Source of the DNA: Ditylenchus dipsaci
Taxonomy: Eukaryota; Nematoda; Chromadorea; Rhabditida; Anguinidae
Direction of reading: 5' to 3'
DNA: 64,000 nt
Assembly (NCBI GenBank): GCA_004194705.1
Contig: SADC01000148.1
Coordinates: 62,001 to 126,000, forward strand
Under the pieces are notes generated by a model. The model saw only the letters and a program-made list of their open reading frames with translations, had not been told where the DNA came from and searched no databases. Of the stretch, positions 46,810 through 56,200 are shown one piece after another. The position numbers and the translations under genes were made by a program. The stretch's first letter is position 1. Every line of letters starts with the position of its first letter.

Positions 46810-47232
46810 CAGGGTGCGGAAAAAGTCCTGACATATATAAAAAATTCAAGATTTTATGTCCAAATGTAATAATATTGAAAAAATGATACCATTCGAAAGC
46901 TTAGACAATTCTGCACAAGATGCCTCATTTAGAATTTAAAATACCAACGTTTCGCATTTACGCAGGCACGTATTCTTTTTCTCCAACTTTCGACCGCCGA
47001 TGCGAGAAAATTTACATCAATTTAATTAGTTTGCTGCATCGGCGGTCGAAAGTTGGAGAAAAAGAATACGTGCCTGCGTAAATGCGAAACGTTGGTATTT
47101 TAAATTCTAAATGAGGCATCTTGTGCAGAATTGTCTAAGCTTTTGAATGGTATCATTGTTTTTTCAACATTTTAAGGTTTGGGAATAAAACTCTTGAATT
47201 TTCGTCCATGTCAGGACTTTTTCCGCACCCTG
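46810..47232. mobile_element. TA-flanked palindromic MITE, CAGGGTGCGGAAAAAGTCCT ends
   Basis: TA on both sides, arms of about 200 nt pairing around 47020 (CGGCGGTCGAAAGTTGGAG and complement). No protein. It lies just downstream of the LIM gene stop. Confidence 0.85.
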
Positions 47233-47257
47233 TACAATAAAGGCTCAAAACACACTT

Positions 47258-50200
47258 TCAAATTCCACTCGATTTGATGCCATTTTCTTCAGTGGAAAAG
47301 CATTTTTGACAGTGTAGTTTGGCGGCTCGGACCCTCACATCCGCACCTCTCTGACCACTTCCTAGAGCCATATTGCAGACAAAGCAGCGGAAACAGCTGA
47401 GGTGGTAGAAAAGGTTGAGACTCTCCACAATCATGGCCGCTCCTCTACCTGAATTTCTGGACATATACTAGATATCAATACAGGGTTATCCAAGAAACTC
47501 TAAATCGCCATAACTTTCTTTACATGCCGTTTTACCAAAGTCTGATTCTACAGTTCTACTCAGTTTTCTATGACAATTTTTTTGGTATATAAAGTCAGAA
47601 ACTTGATTTTCGCTTGCCAACCCCCATCCTGTAGTTTTGGTGCTGGCGTGTGTATGGCCTTTATGCAGGGCTGCCATATGCCTTTTAAAAAGATTAGTCC
47701 TTTTTTGGAATCTCAAATATTTTTTTAATTTTTGTCAAAAAAATTTTTTCGCTTCAAAATGGCAATAAGCACTGGATAAAATGTACTTTTTCCTCCAAAA
47801 ATGGTCAAAATGTGCTTTTTTGGCCAAATGTCCTGTTTTTTGGCTGTATAATGACTTGAAAATTTATTACTGGCAAAGTGTACTATTCGCAAAATAGTGA
47901 TTTGAAAAATGTATATTTCAAAGGCTGTATATCGATTAGAATGTTGGTAATCCGAATTTTTGACATCTGGCAAAATGTTCGATTCGCACAAATGTAATTG
48001 GCAAAATGTCAAAGGCATAAACTGATTTGGTTTGCGAAAAGGCTGAAATATGCCACGAAAAAGATTATTTCTGCCACGAAAAACGACATACCACGAAAAA
48101 GCGGAAATGTGCCACGAAAAAGCTGAAATGTACCACGAAAAAGCTGAAATATGCCACGAAAAAATTATTTATGCCTTTTTCTGTCCAAGACCAACCAAAT
48201 TCTGCCATATTTTGCAAGAATTCAAATTTTTTAGTCAGGAGATAACCTGGATCGGTCAGAATCCCACCCCGGAATGGCCACAAGCCCCTGGAAGTTGGTT
48301 TTTGAGGGTTTACTAAAGGGGGGTAAACTTTTTTACGAAAAATCGATTGAGCGGATCAGATTTCCAGTCAGATACGCTTAATCGCTCAGAAATCCATGTC
48401 TTTGGTGGTTTTGAGTGGTTCAGGGTGGATTTCTGAGCGATTTAGCGTATCTGACTGGAATTCTGATCCGCTCAATCGATTTTTCGTAAAAAGTTTACCC
48501 CCCTTTAGTAAACCCCCAAAAAACCAACTTCCAGGTGCTTGTGGCCATTCCGGGGTGGGATTCTGACCGATCCAGGTTATCTCCCGACTAAAAAATTTGA
48601 ATTCTTGCAAAATATGGCAGAATTTGGTTGGTCTTGGACAGAAAAAGGCATAAATAATTTTTTTCGTGGCATATTTCAGCTTTTTCGTGGTACATTTCAG
48701 CTTTTTCGTGGTATGTCGTTTTTCGTGGCAGAAATAATCTTTTTCGTGGCATATTTCAGCCTTTTCGCAAACCAAATCAGTATGAGCCAATGTCAAACTG
48801 GCAAAACGCCAAACTGGGACAGTGTCACTCGGAAAACGAAGAACTCGCACAAAAAGTAATTCGAATTTGGATAACTCGTGAAAAAGTAGTTTGAATTGCT
48901 TGTTTTTTGTGCAATTTACTTCTGAGAACTAGTTTTTCAGTCACATCAATATTTGGCACCTGCAATATTTCATTTTACGAGCTTCTATCTCATATCAAAG
49001 CTATAAAAAAAGTTTATTTACAGATTTTGATGGATCACTCTAGCGATGAGGAAATTAATGTATTTGGCGATTCGAGCGATGACGACCTGCTGGTGTCTAA
49101 TGAACCTCAACAAGCTCTGCAAGTGGATGGGCACGCTGACTTCCGAGATCTTTTAAGTGGACAAACAAATCGAGAGCTTTGCAAATCTATCGAAGGGGCT
49201 CAGATCAGATTCATCCGAAGCGAAAGAAAACAGCTGATAATGGTTTATGAAGGTATTTCTTTGTTCATTTATTGAAATTATGATCGAAATTTTTGAGGCT
49301 ACAAGATGTATCAGAAGGCAGTGGTAGATGTGTTTGGAACAAGTAGAGATATTTTGCACACTGAAGTGACTTTTTACTGCCGGGTGCCGAAATGCCAGAA
49401 GAAAGTTTGGACGAAGATTCAAGTTGGACCAACCGTGCAAGAATACGTTCGCGAGTCAACCAGAGGACATAATCATGACGGAGATCCCTTGCAAGTAGAA
49501 GTTGATGTCACTGTGGACAAGGCGTCAATTTCGGATCTTGCCTCTTCTTCCAGTCAATCAAGTTATGGCCGCTTTCGCTGATCTGACAAATCTTACGCTA
49601 CCGCATAGAAATCAATTTGCGGAAGTACCACGTCTACAAGAATTTTTCGACTACATGCGTCTGGTAAATTTAAGATCGGAGATTTTGATTGACTTGAAGG
49701 TTTTAGACGTGGATTGGAGGCCTAAGAAGGAACGGAGAAGCTTTTTCGCCACGATTTCCGATAAGAGTCTGGAACCACAATTCTTCACTTATGCAGGACA
49801 ATCCGAAGACAACTAGCGTACTCGAATCGTGGCACAGGACTATAAATGCAGAGCTAAGAAAGCGACGAGCTCACAAGTATTGGTCGATTCATTGTATTGT
49901 CCGCGATGAATTATGCAAGTTTTTGCTTTTTTCTACAGTTTTTTTATTCAATATTTTAGTTGCGCACTCAAGAAACCGTTATCTCAGACTTTTTTCTGTT
50001 CTTGATCGAAGTGCTCAAAGGAGACCAGCTCTACAAGGAATTCCTGTGTTACAAAGAGCCGTCAATGATTTCGATTCCAATCAAGTGAACATGAGTCTTG
50101 CCAGAATAACTGAAGCTGCCTATTCCAATCGATGGAACCGTCCAACAAGTTTAAGAAATGGTGAGTTTTTCACGTGAAATTTTCAATTCCCAGTTATAAA

Positions 50201-53200
50201 TAACATATTGTGGTATATATAGGTGGTATCGCTCAGCAACAGCCTGTGGCCATAAATGTGCCCGGAATTAATCAAAATCTTGCAAATCGTCGAAGAGGTT
50301 GGTTCAATGCTCCAATCATTCAAAGAAATGCTCTTGTGCCTCCTGGAAGTGGTGGATTACGATAAGCCAGAATTACAAGACCAAAGGATAAATTAAAATA
50401 GGAATTTTTGATGAACATGTTATAGTTGTCTCGTTACAGAATTGTCAGTTTTGATATTAGGTATAAAATTGTCGCGTGAAATTTCAATTATTCGGGTATT
50501 GTTTGGATGTCACAACTTAACGCTATGTTTTTAATATTTACTGGTTGAAAAATACTCCGGCATGCCGGATTAATAGAGGTTTTACGGTAATGGTAGCTAT
50601 ATTTTTATAACCAAGTAGACGATCAAAAGCGATCAAAAGTTATTATCGATGTTTAACAATACAGTCAATTGGTATTAACTGATGGACAAAAAGTCCTTGG
50701 ACAAATTTTGAGCTCACTTTTTGAAATAAAAATTTAACGATGAGAAAATTCCTAAAAATAGGTTTTGTAGCCCTGAATCTCCTCTTTCAAATGGCATATT
50801 GCTTTCAGCTTGACTATTTTGGATAAGTCACTATTTGGCTCCAAACACTTGTCTGGTCATTTCGAGAAGGTTACCAACGTTTTCATCACTTTAACTGGTC
50901 AAATGTTTTATTGAATTTTAAGTGTCACTGCAGAATTTTATCACCATGTTGTAGCGCAGCTCAAGAGCTACAAAACCCATATTACAGAGTGATTTTTGAA
51001 TATCTGATGGTTGAGATATGTCCTTTTGGAATAAATCAATTTCTTGAAAAAATGACCAAAATGAAAGTTTTTGCCAATTTCTCGGATTTTGGTCATTTTT
51101 TCAAGAAATAGATTTTTTCCAAAAGTCACTTTCTCAACACTCAGATTTTCAAAAATTTTTCTGTAATATGGGTTCTGTAGCTCTTGAGCTGCGCTACAAC
51201 ATGGTGATAAAATTATGCAGTGACACTTAAAATTCAATAAAACATTTGACCAGTTAAAGTGATGAAAACGTTGGTAACCTTCTCAAAATGACCAGACAAG
51301 TGTTTGGAGCCAAATAGTGACTTATTCAAAATAGTCAAGCTTAAAGCAATATGCTATTTGAAAGAGCAGATTCAGGCTACAAAACCTATTTTTAGGAATT
51401 TTCTCATCGTTAAATTTTTATTTCAAAAAGTGAGCTCAAAATTTGTCCAAGGACTTTTTGTCCACCAGTTAGAAACAAGCACACTCCAGTTTTTACACCC
51501 TTAAAAACATTAATGCTCTCTGTTTTGCTCACTTTATGTAAAACTAATAAAACGCTTGTGATAAAAATGATATTCGAGTGACGCTCACTCGAAAAATAAG
51601 CTTTGCGAGTCAACCGGTATACAAAACCACTTATCACGAAGATAATTATATGCAAACTATAATTTTTGTGAGTTCTTCATAATTCGAATTACGATTGTGC
51701 GAGTTGTCAAAAAATCGAGTTAGCATTTCGCCAATTCTTCGCTATTTGAAATATACGTTTTTCAAATCCACATTTTGCGAATAGTACACTTTGCCAGTAA
51801 TAAATGTTCTACTCATTATACAGTTTTATATATAGTGAGCTGCAATACCTGGGAAGGTACCTGATGAGGTGAATATCCACTAATATGGCCTGAAAAATAA
51901 AAATTCTTGAAAAATAAAAAATAAGCCTTTTTCCTTAGAATTGTGTATGGAATTAGATTTGTTAAGAGGAAAATTAATATTTCGCCCATCCCAACTTCAA
52001 TCCCTGGGGTAGATACCTCCTGGTCAGGCGCATATCCACCTGAATGGCCTGAAATAAAATTAAATAAAAAAAAATCGTGCTATCACACTTGAAATCCTGT
52101 AGAGAATGCGGTTTGACACTACCAACACTACAATTTTCCTACTCAAACCCAAAAACTCGAAGATGGTGGCGATCTCAGTATCCGCCACCTAGGTATCTCT
52201 ACATAGGTACCACTACATGAAAACCACCAATCAAGAAACTCGATAGTTTTACAACGGCAAAAAAAGATAACACGAAAAAATTATGCGTCAGAAGTAATTT
52301 CTCCAAAAACACGAAATTCAAAACTTGCTTTTGCCAACCATCCAAATTCAAATGATTCGTTTTGCGAGTTTGACATTTTTTGAATGACTCTTTCCCAGTT
52401 TGGCATTCGGCTTGAGTTCAGAATCCACCCTCCCCCCCCCCCCCCCCCCCACGGGGACTGATCAGATCGAGGAGATAACATCATATTCGTGTTTCTCGAC
52501 CCCGATTTCATGAGAAAGCCGGCTGTTTTTAAATTCTGAGAAAACAAAAATTTTTCGAACCACAGGGGGGGGGGGGTATCATGGTTTTTTAGTCAAAATT
52601 TGAATTGGCGCCTTTTAAAATTTTAAAGGGATTGAGGGCTGTATAGGGAGGGGAAGGGAATAAAAGGGGGCCACTAATCACACAGGGGCCACTAACAAGA
52701 AGATGTTAAACATAGTTTTGAATACTGGGGCCTACCGCATAAATAAACTCTGGTATGCATGCTTTTTCATGCATCCAGAGTCACTTTCGAGTGATTTGTG
52801 TCTAAGGTATGTGGGTGTGCACATCTCAACTCCAAGCCCCCAAGCCACCTGCGCCCCCGAAGGGGCGCAGGGGGCTTGAGAGTTAGAGATGCGCGCACGC
52901 ACTTACCTTAGACATGATTCCGAGAAGTACTCTTGACCATAAAATGCATATAGAGTCTCTTTTTGCCATGGCCCACTTGAAAAACATGGTGAGGCAATCG
53001 AGGAATACAAACATTTGAATTTCTGACGTTCTGCCATAAAAGTGGCCCCTTTTATTCCCTTCCCCTCCCAATACAGCCCTTTATCCTTTAAAATTCAAAA
53101 GGCTCCAATTCAAATTTTTCAAATTTTGACTAAAAAATAGGGTTGAGTGATGGGTAATTACCCGGGTAATTCCCCGGGTAATTACCCGGAGAAATACTAA

Positions 53201-56200
53201 GTATTTCTCCGTAAAGAAAAATCGGAGAAATACTATTTTTCAGTATTTCTCCAGTTGACATTCGATATTTTTTTCTGAAAACTGTTCTTTCTGCTTTTCT
53301 ATTCGTATTATAGATGGAAAATTTAGATGTCTAAATTCAAGCCCTTTTCCTGGTGTTGGAATTACTATAATCGAGTCGAAGAAAGAAATGCAAATAGGAA
53401 TCTAACAGTGGTCGGTTTGTGCAAGTTCTGCAATGCTGGCTACAAGTCAGATGCGAAAAGAATGGAGAAACACTTGGAGGTTGGTTCTTATAAAAGTATG
53501 AAGCGTTCTTATTTTCTGTTTTTGCTTTAGAATTGCGTCAAAGTCGGAGCCGGGGAGGCAATGTTTACTTTCTAATTATGCAGGAATCACTTCCCGCTTG
53601 AGCCACGCTTTTCCTTTACACTACTGGTCTCCATTTTAATGTCAGAGGTTCGACCCCCAGCTGATACATTTTTTCATTATTTATTTTTCTGCGATATCTT
53701 CTTCATTTTTATGCTGATATCTTTTGAATGTTTTTATTTTACAAGTACAATTGCTATCTTCATAGAAATCTTATGCAATCATGGTCGACAAGTATCACAA
53801 TCGCCACTAACCATTCACTTTTTGTTAGGATTAACTATTAACAAATCCACCTACCCTACTCAGCCAGAAATTTTTTGGTTTAGGTATCATCCAGGTGGTT
53901 TAGGTATCATCCAGGTGTTTTGAGTGATATCCAGATGATTCGGGAACTATCCAGGGGGTTTGGGTAACATCCATGTGTTTCAGGTGATACTTAGATGGTT
54001 TGGGTACTATCCAGAAGATTTGAATACCATCTAGGTGTTTCGGGTAACATCCAGATGGTTTGGGCACTATAAAGGTGATTTGGGTACCATACCGGCGGTT
54101 TAAGTACCATCCAGATTGTTTAGGTATCAGCAAATAGTATTTCTCCGCTTTCCGGGTAATTACCGGTAATTACCCGGGTAATTACCCGGAAAGTATTTCT
54201 CCGGAGAATTACCCAACCCTACTAAAAACCATGATACCCCCCTGTGGTGTCGCGAGCGGCCACGGCCAACAGCTCGTGAATTGGAAAAAGGGGGAATGGA
54301 GGGGATATTTGATCCCACTCCCTTTGGATCCGCAGGGAAATGCCTTAACCAGTAGGCCACCAAACCCAGACTGGGAAGTGAATAATTTTGTAGACATCAC
54401 TTGCGTCGAAGACGCAACAGTGGTTCGAAATTTTTTTTTTCTCAGAATTAAAAAAACAGCCGGCTTTCTCATGAAATCGGGGTCGAGAAACACGAATATG
54501 ATGTTATCTTCTCGATCTGATCAGTCCCCGTGGGGGGGGGGCTTCGAAACTGCAACCTGGCATTCTGCCAGTTTGACATTTTGCCAATTAAATTTATGCC
54601 AATCGAACATTTTGCCAGTTGTCGAAAATCCGAATTACCAATTTTCTAATCGATATACAGCCGTTTTTTTTTAAATTTTAGATGGCAGCCCTGCCTTTAT
54701 GCCTCTTTCACAATGACCGTAAATCCTCAACCATTCATTGTGAATGAGGCATTAGATGAGTAGGACCCGATCCACAAGGGGTATCAAGCAAAAATATAGA
54801 TTTTGGCTTTATATGCCGAAAAATTGTTATAAAAACTGATTGAACTGTAAAACCAGATTTTAGAAAAATGGCGTGTAAAGAAAGTTATGGTTATTTAAAA
54901 TTGTTAGAGTTTCTTGAATAACCCTGTACATCAGCAGACCTACCCAATTCCATACCGCAGTGGGAGCACCTGTGCCTACCACTCACTGTCATTATTGGTT
55001 TTTGAGCTCACTCGGACCGTTGGAATGATCAGAACGGCCTCCTGTTTTCTTCTCTCCATATATTTCTGTGGGCTCGATCAGAGAATCGGGCTGAAAAACC
55101 ATAGTAAATGTAAACTTTTTTGGTAGAGACAAATTAAGAAAATAATTTAGACTTAAATTTTGCGACTTCTCAAATTATACGATAACTTCAAGTGGGTTAT
55201 AGAATTATGCGGAGACATAAAAATCAATGAATATCTCCAAAGAGTTTGAAATTTTTAAGACCAGTCAAAATTCAAATCGGTATTTCAAAGAATTCATAAA
55301 TGCAGGAGCATTAACTTTCAGACATTTTTTGGCGGTATCGTCATTACAAAATAGGGGTTTGAAAAATAGACGTTTCACAAAATACAACGGCTTTTCAAAT
55401 TACAACGGTTTTCAAAATATACGGTTTTCAAAATATAACGGTCTTTAAAATAGACGGCTTTCAAAATAGGGCTTATTCAAAATAAGCGGTTTTTCGACTG
55501 AAAACTGCTATATGAATATTTGTAAATTGCTTTCAAGTAGTCGATTACTGGTGGTTGACCACTTGGTTTGGTCACTCTGGATGGAGTTCTGAGCGATTCT
55601 AAGGGGTGATGTAGAGGTTGTTGGTTCGAATCCACCTAGACACATACCTTATGGGTGAAATATTGATTTTGGTCCCAACAAACCTGACTCCCCACACAAT
55701 TTTAAGTTAGATTTAAATTTTTTTGTTTTTAAGAAATTTCTATTTTTCAGGTTTGGGTATGGTTTAGGGGTGTTCAAGGCATTTTGAGGGTATTTGGGGT
55801 GGTTTGCAATGGCTTGTGATGGTTTGGAGTGGTTCGGACACAATCTAAAAAATTTTGAAAAAAAAACTAAAAAATCTGCCTTGGTCCCCTCTGTTGTTTG
55901 AAAAAAAGTTTCATTTGGGGAAACGTCTATGCACACAAATTTAGTGTGAAAACCTGCTAATTTCAAATTGACTATTTTTTCAGTCTTGTAATTTGAAAGT
56001 CGCTATAAGAAAAAATCGACTTTTTGAAATCCTCTATTTTGATAACCGTTGTTTTTTGAAAACCGTTTATTTTGAAAACCATTGTTTTGAAAACCGGCAT
56101 TTTTAAATCCGCTATTTGAAAAGCCGTTGTATTTTGAAAAACGTCTATTTTTCAAACCCTATTTTGTAATGACGATACCGCCCATTTTTTATATTTTATT

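Larger units (their letters stand above)
47844..51833. mobile_element. Mutator-like (MULE) element with FLYWCH transposase remnant
   Basis: Inverted ends CTGTATAATGACTTGAAAAT / ..CTCATTATACAG extend at least 75 nt with subterminal GCAAAGTGTACTATTCGC blocks. It encloses the FLYWCH/MULE gene at 49030-50365. No clear target duplication was found, so the exact edges are tentative. Confidence 0.65.
53138..54221. mobile_element. hAT element carrying a BED-finger gene, word GGGTAATTACCC
   Basis: Ends TAGGGTTGAGTGATGGGTAA and its complement at CCCAACCCTA; flanks CTAAAAAA and CTAAAAAC match at 7 of 8. Word GGGTAATTACCCGG is iterated at both ends. Inside are a BED zinc-finger gene and a minisatellite, but no transposase core. 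Confidence 0.85.
52440..54545. repeat. palindromic element with C/G runs, host for two insertions
   Basis: 52440-52590 (C-run, GATCAGATCGAGGAGATAAC, GTTTCTCGACCCCGATTTCA, G-run, ATCATGGTTTTT) reappears inverted at 54225-54545. Two elements and a SINE-like block have landed in it. Same family at 37735-38095. Confidence 0.75.
47666..54693. mobile_element. hAT-type element with 8-bp duplication, itself full of insertions
   Basis: Ends CAGGGCTGCCAT and ATGGCAGCCCTG are exact inverses, and the flanks are a perfect duplication CCTTTATG (47658-47665, 54694-54701). Subterminal blocks with ..TTTGCCAGT/ACTGGCAAAATG words are also inverted (47880-48020, 54550-54670). Most of its 7 kb is other elements. 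Confidence 0.85.
47481..54926. mobile_element. TA-flanked element (CAGGGTTATCC ends) enlarged to 7.4 kb by nested insertions
   Basis: CAGGGTTATCCAAGAAACTC after TA (47479-47480) faces its complement before TA (54927-54928), and 120-140 nt of each arm pair. Removing the hAT-type element 47666-54693 leaves a palindromic MITE of about 410 nt. It sits in the last intron of the LIM gene. Confidence 0.85.

Noticed and set aside
48386..48850. 154-codon frame, minus strand
   Set aside because: It arises from the palindrome at 48010-48790; its repeated CHEK units are the CACGAAAAAG motif arrays in translation.
54914..55126. Plus-strand 70-codon frame
   Set aside because: It overlaps, in antisense, the LIM exons whose zinc ligands and splice phases fit the minus strand.
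55580..55660. Possible tRNA gene (GGTTCGAATCCACC, plus)
   Set aside because: No cloverleaf can be drawn; also inside a Mutator-like element.
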